In this document: piece after piece, positions 32,411 through 38,740 of the stretch
How the letters are laid out: the number at the start of each line of letters is the position of its first letter
How positions within the stretch are numbered: position 1 is the first letter of the stretch
Assembly: GCA_017453125.1 (NCBI GenBank)
Contig: JAFTKS010000014.1
Coordinates: forward strand, 1-38,740
DNA length: 38,740 nucleotides
Direction of reading: 5' to 3'
Source of the DNA: Clostridia bacterium
GTDB taxonomy: Bacteria > Bacillota > Clostridia > Christensenellales > UBA1242
Notes under the pieces: generated by a model
Told to the model about the DNA's origin: nothing
Seen by the model: only the letters and a program-made list of their open reading frames with translations
Databases searched by the model: none
Made by a program: the position numbers and the translations under genes

Positions 32411-35400
32411 ATGGCTAAACCAAACAGGAATCAAGACCAAGGACTAACAGGATTTCACTTCGACGGAAATAATGATGAAGTGCAAAGAGAAAATGATGCT
32501 GTCGCCTCATATATACATAATATAGAGTCGAGTTGGAAGACTGGGATGCGTAAAGTTTTTATGCAACAAGAAATACAGCTTGAAGTTTTAGAAGCTTTAA
32601 TTAGTGGAGATTTTTCTAATGTTAAAGAAATTCTAAAAAGTGCTACTTACTATGACAGCGCTAGCATCCAAGATGATGTTGAAAAACTTTTTGACTTACC
32701 TAATGCTGATAAGCAGAATAGTGGTAGTAAAAACGATAATGCAAGAGAAAAAGCAAAAGAGCTTATCAGTAAAATGAATGGAGATGATCTTAAGGGGATT
32801 ATGACTTCTTTTGCGGATTTAATAGCTAAAAGTATTGCAAATCCAGAAATTAAATTGGATGTTAAACCGGTTTTAGATGAACTTGATAAAATTGAGAAAA
32901 ATCCAGAAGCAAGAGGCACTAATATGGCTAATAAACCTTATGTAAATGGTGAAGTCTATGCAGATGGTAGTCAGCAAACTACACTTTTTAAAAGAACTCC
33001 CCAAAAGGGACAAGCAAAAAAGGATGAAACGCAAACACCTGATAATGTTATCACTTTACCATTAGACAATGTTCCTGAAGAACATAGGAAAAAATTTGTA
33101 GAAGGGGTAAAGAAATTAACCGAAACCGAACTTTCTAGTGATATATTGTCTAAGATTATGTTAGGCGATTATGAATCTGTTGTTGCAATTGCTCGTGAAA
33201 ATGGGGTTTCTATAGGCGCTGCTGATACTGTAAATCTTTATTTTGGCAATCAATCTCAGAAACGTAAATCAACTCCAAAAACCGAAGCTCAAAAGAAAGA
33301 GGCAAAGGCTAAAGCAGATGCTCTTCTAAAAAGTATGACAAAAGAAGAGTTTAAGTCGTTTTTTGAGGGATTATTTAGTTCGTTTACTCAAAATACAATT
33401 GACTTTGATCCTATTGTTACAAAGCTTGATGAAATTGAGAAAAAACATGAAAGTGCTATAAAAGCTGCTGTTGCTACTCTTTCTTCGAGTGTGGTTAATG
33501 CTGGTGAACAGGTTACAGGTGCTGTAGGTTCTGTTGATAAGACTGTCCAGGCAGGAACTGAAAGACTAGAAAAGGTTCTTGGAGAAATAAGAGACAAAAT
33601 TCCTGAAATAGATTATGAACGACTAAAGGGAGATATGAAAGTTGCTTTTACTGATGCTGTCAGGGAGTTTTACTCTACTGCGTCTGCAAATGGTGGAAGT
33701 GCAAAAGTAGGTGACATTAATGTTCATATTAATTTGCCAGACGCTATAGCTAGAGCGGTATCAGGACAAGGAACAATGTCTTCTGATACATCTTCGCAAC
33801 AAACAAATCCTCAAGGAGTTGTTAATAATAATACTAATACTGTTACAACTGGTTCTGGTATTGATGCTACCTTGATGCAAGGGTTTATTGATGCTATAAA
33901 TAATTTGTCAAAGAATAATCAACAAGCTGCTCAGTCTCAACAACAAACTCAAACACAACAACAATCGCAATCGGTGTCTCCTGATATAGCTTTAATTTTG
34001 AAGACTCAAGAAGCTATTTTAAAAGCACTTGAGACTCAAGGCAAATTATTGGAAAAAGCATTAAATAACCAAAATCAAAATAGTAATGGTTCTAACGGAA
34101 ATACTACTATTAATATAGATAATAAGTCAGACAATTCTCAGCAACAACAGAGTGGAGATCAACATCAACAAGGTGGCGATCAACAACAGCAAGGCGGAGA
34201 ACAACATCAACAGGGTGGATCACAACAGCAAGGGAATACTCAAAAAACAGAAAAGTCAGACGATACGCCTGTTACAGGTGTTCACCGAGAAAAACCTCAA
34301 GAGGTTGTTGTACAGGAAAAACCAAAGAAGAAGAAAATCAAGAAGATGAAAGCAAAATTCTTGAGAGAGTCTATGGATCAAACAAGAATGCTTGCAGAAC
34401 CAAAGAAACCTTGGTACAAAAGAGCTCTTGGTTGGGTTGCGGCTCACCCTGTTAAGACAATCTTGATTGGTTTAGGTGCAGGATTGGGTATTGGATTGAT
34501 TGGTACTGGTATTAGTCTTGCTGCTGCAGGTGGTTTGACAGCTGCTGCTGCATCTGGTACTACTTCTGGCATATTTGGAACAGTTGGTGCATTCTTGAAT
34601 CACGCCTATGTTCCTATGATGGCATCTGCTATTTCAGGCGGAATCGTTGGTGTTGGTGCATTGGGTGCGTCAGCATTGCCAATTAATAGACTTGCAAGAA
34701 AATCTAAATTGTATACTAGGTTCCAAGAACAATATGCTCAATGTCAAAAACTTGAAAAAACAGTAGGAACTTATATTACAAAAGAAGAGTATCATAAACA
34801 AAAACTTTCTACAACTAGACAACAAATTAGAGAAAATAAGGGACTTTTGAAAACTCCAAAAAGACTTGCCCTAAAGGCTTCTAGACTTTATCATAAGTGG
34901 AGAAAGAAAGAGGACAGAAAGAAGAAAAGAGAAAAGATGGCTGTTTATAGACAGACTGCTCGTCAAGCAATTGACACAAAATATGCATTAAACAATGAAG
35001 AATTGACTTCAGGAAAGACTATGTCAATGGCTGGATATTCTCAGAAAAAGAGAAAGGCACAACAAAGACTAGCCGAAGGCAAAATTGATAAAGAAGAATA
35101 TGCTGATGAGCTTGAAGATTTGTCAGAATCTGTTGCTGATTTGGAAGGCGGAAGCGAAGGATTCGAGCAACTTAGTGATAACTTTATGACATTCGATACA
35201 GAAGCATTGGAGTTGGCAGGAAAGCTTGGCGATTCGGAAGCAATGAGAAATATTGTTCAAGATATTCAAACTAGAAACTCAACTAAGAAAGTGGCTGTCG
35301 AAGAGGCTGAATGGATTGATCCAAAGGCTGCACAGAAAGAAATAGCAAGACTATTGGGAACAGGAAAGAAACAAGACGCCCAGAGGGCTAAAGAACTTGA

Positions 35401-35530
35401 GGCTTATATTAGAAAGCAAATTCAAGATAGAGAAAACTACAAGAGATATAGAGAGGCTCAAGGCTTGGAAGACGATGGAGCTGTTGAAGAATACGAAATC
35501 GAAGTTGATGTCGATGAAAAAACAAAGTAA
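32411..35530 (+). CDS. Large membrane-anchored protein with duplicated N-terminal module and Q/N-rich linker (1039 aa)
   Basis: I do not recognise it. The N-terminal half contains two copies of a module of about 120 residues: one at about 48-170 (ISGDFSNVKEIL ... DVKPVLDELDKIEK) and one at about 232-356 (MLGDYESVVAIA ... FDPIVTKLDEIEK). A Gln/Asn-rich linker follows (about 470-625), with QQQTQTQQQSQ and 7-residue repeats near 582-608. Next come a Lys-rich stretch and two Gly/Ala-rich membrane helices (about 680-702 and 733-756), then a long charged coiled-coil C-terminus with an acidic end. There is no signal peptide. The 5' part uses TTA for Leu often and CGT for Arg; the 3' part (after about 34300) uses CTT/TTG and AGA almost only. 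It is the last gene of the operon, with AGGAGG before the ATG and a terminator after it. Confidence 0.9.
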   Translation: MAKPNRNQDQGLTGFHFDGNNDEVQRENDAVASYIHNIESSWKTGMRKVFMQQEIQLEVLEALISGDFSNVKEILKSATYYDSASIQDDVEKLFDLPNADKQNSGSKNDNAREKAKELISKMNGDDLKGIMTSFADLIAKSIANPEIKLDVKPVLDELDKIEKNPEARGTNMANKPYVNGEVYADGSQQTTLFKRTPQKGQAKKDETQTPDNVITLPLDNVPEEHRKKFVEGVKKLTETELSSDILSKIMLGDYESVVAIARENGVSIGAADTVNLYFGNQSQKRKSTPKTEAQKKEAKAKADALLKSMTKEEFKSFFEGLFSSFTQNTIDFDPIVTKLDEIEKKHESAIKAAVATLSSSVVNAGEQVTGAVGSVDKTVQAGTERLEKVLGEIRDKIPEIDYERLKGDMKVAFTDAVREFYSTASANGGSAKVGDINVHINLPDAIARAVSGQGTMSSDTSSQQTNPQGVVNNNTNTVTTGSGIDATLMQGFIDAINNLSKNNQQAAQSQQQTQTQQQSQSVSPDIALILKTQEAILKALETQGKLLEKALNNQNQNSNGSNGNTTINIDNKSDNSQQQQSGDQHQQGGDQQQQGGEQHQQGGSQQQGNTQKTEKSDDTPVTGVHREKPQEVVVQEKPKKKKIKKMKAKFLRESMDQTRMLAEPKKPWYKRALGWVAAHPVKTILIGLGAGLGIGLIGTGISLAAAGGLTAAAASGTTSGIFGTVGAFLNHAYVPMMASAISGGIVGVGALGASALPINRLARKSKLYTRFQEQYAQCQKLEKTVGTYITKEEYHKQKLSTTRQQIRENKGLLKTPKRLALKASRLYHKWRKKEDRKKKREKMAVYRQTARQAIDTKYALNNEELTSGKTMSMAGYSQKKRKAQQRLAEGKIDKEEYADELEDLSESVADLEGGSEGFEQLSDNFMTFDTEALELAGKLGDSEAMRNIVQDIQTRNSTKKVAVEEAEWIDPKAAQKEIARLLGTGKKQDAQRAKELEAYIRKQIQDRENYKRYREAQGLEDDGAVEEYEIEVDVDEKTK
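34154..34234 (+). repeat. Tandem 21-nt repeats coding Gln/Gly heptapeptides
   Basis: Four units code for GDQHQQG, GDQQQQG, GEQHQQG and GSQQQG (residues 582-608 of the 1039-aa protein). The repeats lie close to the point where codon usage changes and could vary in number between strains by slippage or recombination. Confidence 0.85.
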
Positions 35531-35538
35531 TAAAATTT

Positions 35539-35567
35539 AAGGAGATCTAAACAATCTCCTTTTTCTT
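35539..35567 (+). terminator. Terminator of the three-gene operon
   Basis: A perfect 7-bp stem AAGGAGA (35539-35545) / TCTCCTT (35555-35561) followed by T-rich sequence. Confidence 0.8.
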
Positions 35568-35631
35568 TTTCAATAAAATGTAAAATAATAGTATGTAATT
35601 AAAATAACTACAATTAAATGGGATATCTCAT

Positions 35632-35660
35632 TTGACTAAAATTTTAAAAATTGTTAATAT
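35632..35660 (+). promoter_or_regulatory. Promoter of the lgt operon
   Basis: TTGACT (35632-35637), a 17-bp spacer and TAATAT (35655-35660). An 18-bp near-palindrome around GATATC (35616-35633) abuts the -35 box and could be an operator. Confidence 0.55.
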
Positions 35661-35701
35661 TTAATTGTATTTTGAATTAATGTTTTAATGAAAGGATATT
35701 T

Positions 35702-36595
35702 ATGAATAAAAAACTAAAAGATTTAAACAAATCCAGGGTGAAATTTTTTGGATTTGAATGGGATACAAAACAATTTTTAATAAGCTTAGGCACAATACTA
35801 GGTGTACTTATATTACTCCTTGCGTTAACGTTATTTGGCGTTGAACTTAGTTGGTACGGTGTGTTTTTTGGGCTAGGCTTTTTGGTTGCGTTGTTATTAT
35901 CTACTCAACTTTGCAAAGAGCGTGATATTCATAACGAATTCCCGTATACACTTATTTGGTTTATTTTCCCTCTTTCAATATTAGGAGCAAGAATATATTA
36001 TCTTTTATTCAATGGTGGAATTGATTCAATAATGGATATTCTTGAATTTTGGAAAGGCGGACTTGCAATTTATGGTGGAGTCATTGGTGGTGCAATTGGA
36101 CTTGTAATTGCTTGTTTGGTTTATAAAATTAATATTATAAAGATGACAGATGTTGTTGTGCCTGTGCTTGCAATAGGTCAATTTTTTGGTAGAATTGGTT
36201 GTATCTTTGGAGAGTGTTGTTATGGTGTTGAGATAACCAACAAAGCACTTCAATGGTTTCCTATTGCGGTTGAGGCTCATGGAGATTATTTTTTGGCTAC
36301 AAACTTTTATGAATCACTCCTAAATTTAGGGCTTTTCTTTGGATTGACAATTTTGCTTAGAAAAGTAAAAATTACAGGAATTAATACTTGTGCATATTTG
36401 TTTGGATATGGTCTTATTAGATTTGTTTTGGAGTCTTTCAGAGCGCAGGAACAAACATTATTTGTCGGAAATTATCCTGTTTCTAAAATTGTTAGTATTG
36501 TTTGTATTTTGATAGGTGTTATCGGAATATGTACTTTGCTTTTTGTCAATAATAGGAAGACTGAAAAGGTTTCTCAAACGACAGAAACAAAATAA
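35702..36595 (+). CDS. lgt: Prolipoprotein diacylglyceryl transferase
   Basis: A 297-aa membrane enzyme that transfers diacylglycerol from phosphatidylglycerol to the lipobox Cys of prelipoproteins. About seven hydrophobic helices are visible. Hallmarks: WKGGLAIYGGVIGG (117-130) with the Tyr form of the catalytic H/Y position, the Lgt signature in the Gram-positive form GRIGCIFGECCYG (163-175), and the C-terminal RFVLESFR. The N-terminus has about 20 extra residues before the first helix. AAAGGA precedes the ATG. It heads a cluster with a small membrane protein, a DivIVA-like protein and a DUF4234 protein, with gaps of 15 nt or less. Confidence 0.92.
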   Translation: MNKKLKDLNKSRVKFFGFEWDTKQFLISLGTILGVLILLLALTLFGVELSWYGVFFGLGFLVALLLSTQLCKERDIHNEFPYTLIWFIFPLSILGARIYYLLFNGGIDSIMDILEFWKGGLAIYGGVIGGAIGLVIACLVYKINIIKMTDVVVPVLAIGQFFGRIGCIFGECCYGVEITNKALQWFPIAVEAHGDYFLATNFYESLLNLGLFFGLTILLRKVKITGINTCAYLFGYGLIRFVLESFRAQEQTLFVGNYPVSKIVSIVCILIGVIGICTLLFVNNRKTEKVSQTTETK

Positions 36596-36610
36596 TTTTA
36601 GAGGTATATA

Positions 36611-37108
36611 TTGAAAAAAATTCGAGTTGTTCAGTTTGTTGGCATTGTCTTATTTGTAGCATACATTGGGCTAATTATAACTGATGCAATACTTGATTTT
36701 TTGGCAGATTATAGGTTGATAATATTTTCAATTTTACTATCAATAATATCATTAAATTTGATAGTAAAGGGCGCAATCTTGAAAAGTAGTTCAACTTTGT
36801 GGTTTGCTAATTGTTTGATACTTTCATCATTTATTATAGTTTTACTAGATTTATGTCAGGTTCAGATTAGTGAGTATTATTTGCTATTTGTACTAATTCC
36901 ATTTATTTCTAGCCTCATAAACCTTGCAATTTTTCAAAATTTAATTTATATTAAAATTATAATACTTAATATTTTTATAGCCGTTCCGCTTGTGTTTGAT
37001 TATTTTTTTGATTTTCGTCAATGGGTGCTTTGGGTAGCTGTTGCGGGGTGTCTTGTGGTCGGTTTTTTGATTTGTAGAAGTATTAATGTAGATAAGGAGA
37101 ATGTTTAA
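36611..37108 (+). CDS. Small multi-pass membrane protein, unknown (165 aa)
   Basis: It starts at TTG 36611 with GAGGT at 36601-36605. It is almost entirely hydrophobic with about five transmembrane helices (roughly 8-28, 36-57, 64-85, 90-108 and 113-155, the last probably two), separated by very short polar turns. There are no conserved catalytic residues that I recognise. It sits between lgt and the DivIVA-like gene; its stop is 1 nt before the chosen DivIVA-like start, and the ribosome binding site of that gene lies in its last codons. A partner of the DivIVA-like protein at the membrane is possible, but only from context. Confidence 0.8.
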   Translation: MKKIRVVQFVGIVLFVAYIGLIITDAILDFLADYRLIIFSILLSIISLNLIVKGAILKSSSTLWFANCLILSSFIIVLLDLCQVQISEYYLLFVLIPFISSLINLAIFQNLIYIKIIILNIFIAVPLVFDYFFDFRQWVLWVAVAGCLVVGFLICRSINVDKENV

Positions 37109-37109
37109 A

Positions 37110-37940
37110 ATGGCAAAATTTGATATCAACAAAAAAGGTTATGATATTGAACAGGTTGATAATTTTATAAATAAACTAAGTCTTAAATATGAAGAAAAAT
37201 TATCTGAACAGAAAGATAGAGTTTTTTCGTTGAAAAACGAACTAGCAGTTATTGAAGAGAGGCTAGAAACATATAGAGAAAAGGACAAGCAAATATCCAA
37301 AGCCTTGATATATGCTGTAGAGAAAGCCGAGCAAATTGAAGGCAATGCTAGTAAACTTTATGATTTGGAAATAAAAAGATTGAGGCTTATCTATAAACAG
37401 TGGGAAGACATTATTGCAAAAATTTCTCTAGAGCATATCTCTTCTGAATTGGCAGAAGAACTAGCTAAGTTTTCTAGTACAATTACTACCGTGCTTGATC
37501 AAAATACCAAGATTGGTGGAAATATGATTAGAAAAGATTTACATAAAAATAGTAATAACTATATACGAAATCTACTTAATAGAATGGATTATGCTATTAA
37601 TGAGAAACCTAAGCAAACACCAAGACCATCTGTTTTAAACGATATGAGTATTGAAACAGAGAAAGAAAATTCTAGACTTTTGGATGTTAGTGGAAAACTT
37701 GATAAAGTTAAAGCAAAAGGCTCAGGCAGTATGGCAGACAATTATTTGAATAGTGATCTTGATACTCAGTCTTCAATTTTTGCTAGAACTATAACAAGAA
37801 AAAATGCACCAAAGAAACAAGAATCTGGATTTGATTTGGAAGAAGCTCTTAATCCAAAAGAAGATCTAGATGAAATAATGAAGGCGTTTGACTTCTTCTT
37901 GGAAGATGAAGAAACAAATGCAAAAAAGAAGAAAAAATAG
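37110..37940 (+). CDS. DivIVA-like coiled-coil protein
   Basis: 276 aa from ATG 37110. An ATG at 37101 is only 1 nt after AAGGAG (37094-37099), so the later start with a 10-nt spacing is preferred. The N-terminus FDINKKGYDIEQVDNFINKL matches the DivIVA/GpsB pattern (F...GY...EVD.FL), followed by coiled coil to about residue 130. A Ser/Asn/Lys-rich region and an acidic patch precede the final Lys run (KKKKK). DivIVA-family proteins recognise curved membrane at poles and septa and recruit partners. The first hydrophobic membrane-inserting residues are less evident than in classical DivIVA, so a GpsB-like or family-specific role is also possible. It is in an operon with lgt and membrane proteins. 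Confidence 0.78.
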   Translation: MAKFDINKKGYDIEQVDNFINKLSLKYEEKLSEQKDRVFSLKNELAVIEERLETYREKDKQISKALIYAVEKAEQIEGNASKLYDLEIKRLRLIYKQWEDIIAKISLEHISSELAEELAKFSSTITTVLDQNTKIGGNMIRKDLHKNSNNYIRNLLNRMDYAINEKPKQTPRPSVLNDMSIETEKENSRLLDVSGKLDKVKAKGSGSMADNYLNSDLDTQSSIFARTITRKNAPKKQESGFDLEEALNPKEDLDEIMKAFDFFLEDEETNAKKKKK

Positions 37941-37948
37941 AGGGAAAT

Positions 37949-38392
37949 ATGAGGGATTTAACGGATAATAGAAGTTGGTTATTGGTACTCATTCTTAATG
38001 GTATAACTTTTGGCATATATGGTATTTATCTAACTTATGTAATGGCAAGAGATACAAACATTGCTTGTGCCAAAGATGGTGAAAACACCAAAGGCTTATT
38101 ATGGGTATTGTTGCTTGGAATTGTTACGTTTGGTATTTATGGCTTGATTTGGCAATTGATGATTATCAAACGTTGGGCAAATCACGCTCAAGCAAATGGT
38201 GCAACACCAAAGTGCACGGTTTTGTCATATTTGTTATGGAACATTGTTGGTTCAATTATTGTAATTGGTCCTCTTGTTGCTTTTGCAAAGACTATTAATG
38301 CTTTCAATCAAGCTTGTATGATTTATAATGAGGACCCAAAGGATATATCTACTTATAAATCTCAATTCAGTGCAAAAATGAATAATAAATAA
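37949..38392 (+). CDS. DUF4234 membrane protein
   Basis: A 147-aa protein with three or four hydrophobic segments. The repeated ITFGIYGIYL (19-28) and VTFGIYGLIW are typical of DUF4234, a family of small bacterial membrane proteins without known function; the assignment is from memory of the motif. An RBS-like AGGGA precedes ATG 37949, 8 nt after the DivIVA-like stop. It is the last gene of the lgt cluster and is followed by a terminator. Confidence 0.8.
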   Translation: MRDLTDNRSWLLVLILNGITFGIYGIYLTYVMARDTNIACAKDGENTKGLLWVLLLGIVTFGIYGLIWQLMIIKRWANHAQANGATPKCTVLSYLLWNIVGSIIVIGPLVAFAKTINAFNQACMIYNEDPKDISTYKSQFSAKMNNK

Positions 38393-38397
38393 AGAAG

Positions 38398-38437
38398 AAA
38401 CACTTCAGGTTTTGTTGATAAATTTGAGGTGTTTTTT
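38398..38437 (+). terminator. Terminator of the lgt cluster
   Basis: A 10-bp stem AAACACTTCA (38398-38407) / TGAGGTGTTT (38425-38434) with one G-U pair and a long loop, then T-rich sequence. Confidence 0.75.
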
Positions 38438-38740
38438 ATTTGTTGGTTTTTAATAATATAATTAATTAAATAAACTAATATAATTAAATACAATTATATA
38501 ATGCTTTATAAGTTAAAGTGTTTATGAATGGCTTATTTTCCGAAGAAAAATTTAAATTTAAGTTTTTGTACTAAACACCCGGGTGTGTGTATGTAAAGCG
38601 GAGAAAAATAAGATAAAAAAATTAAAAAATTTTGCAAAAAAGTGTTGACTTTGGAGTTTGAGACGAGTATACTATCAATGCGTTCACTCGAAGAGGGAAT
38701 GCAGAGAACAATAACAACTAAATAGTGTAAAGAAGAATTA
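38438..38740 (+). other. AT-rich intergenic region with GC-rich palindrome, no ORF
   Basis: This gene-free stretch is very AT-rich except for a perfect 12-bp palindrome ACACCCGGGTGT at 38575-38586. A/T tracts at 38601-38640 lead into the promoter at 38645-38673. No start codon with a ribosome binding site is seen before the window ends, so the transcript must lead to a gene or RNA outside it. Confidence 0.65.
38645..38673 (+). promoter_or_regulatory. Strong promoter leading out of the window
   Basis: TTGACT (38645-38650), a 17-bp spacer and TATACT (38668-38673), identical in hexamers and spacing to the promoter at 29246-29274. The A/T tracts just upstream resemble an UP element. Transcription would start near 38680 and run off the end; the product is not visible. 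Confidence 0.7.

Noticed and set aside
34154..34234. CRISPR-like short repeats
   Set aside because: The repeats are adjacent, in frame and without spacers; they code for a Gln/Gly peptide repeat.
38601..38740. Beginning of an rRNA operon
   Set aside because: The promoter type fits, but no boxA or 16S start sequence is visible before the window ends, so the call cannot be supported.

Overview
The window reads as chromosomal DNA of a low-GC (about 30% G+C by eye) member of the Bacillota, probably an anaerobic clostridia-like or uncultivated gut-type lineage. The evidence is AT-rich intergenic DNA with sigma-A type promoters, strong Shine-Dalgarno sites, TTG and GTG starts, and Gram-positive-style genes: EndoA/MazF, CadC/CadA, the YigZ family, RecX, Lgt and a DivIVA-like protein. 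There is also a NifU-like/GGGtGRT pair known mainly from anaerobes. The standard genetic code fits (TGG for Trp; TAA, TAG and TGA as stops). I found no rRNA, tRNA, CRISPR array, transposase or phage packaging gene.

Layout. (1) 1-10975: two giant soluble proteins of unknown function (1754 and 1704 aa) and an 81-aa protein. The giants are rich in coiled coil and low-complexity linkers and appear to share a diverged ~85-residue module. Their leaders carry hairpins next to the ribosome binding sites. (2) 11163-12706: a zinc-ribbon/TM2 membrane protein translationally coupled to mnmA (tRNA 2-thiouridylase). (3) 12871-15067: tandem paralogues with a DUF3419-like SAM-binding fold, each with its own promoter and terminator. 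Their last 91 nt, including the terminator, are identical although the rest has diverged. (4) 15119-17577: a cadC-cadA metal-efflux operon with two palindromic operators. (5) 17593-22311, minus strand: an O-antigen-ligase-like polymerase (possibly leaderless), gap, an M29 aminopeptidase and a degenerate GT2 glycosyltransferase. (6) 22640-23569: class II fructose-bisphosphate aldolase. (7) 23674-26967, minus strand: NifU-like scaffold, GGGtGRT protein, and a protein with a Q/N-rich tail. (8) 27184-29091: yigZ-recX, then a mazF-type toxin behind an atypical antitoxin candidate. (9) 29342-35530: a three-gene operon of unknown proteins (530, 474 and 1039 aa), the last being membrane-anchored with a duplicated N-terminal module and Q-rich repeats. 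(10) 35702-38392: lgt, a five-helix membrane protein, a DivIVA-like coiled-coil protein and a DUF4234 membrane protein. (11) 38393-38740: AT-rich DNA ending in a strong promoter that fires out of the window.

The best candidates for something undescribed are the two sets of very large proteins (112-10975 and 29342-35530). They share a style: coiled coil, Q/N/P-rich linkers, repeated modules, no recognisable catalytic domain, strong promoters and ribosome binding sites. They could build a large intracellular or membrane-tethered assembly; that is inference only. Secondary points are the mazF partner lacking a visible ribbon-helix-helix domain, the gene-converted DUF3419-like pair, and possible leaderless transcripts.
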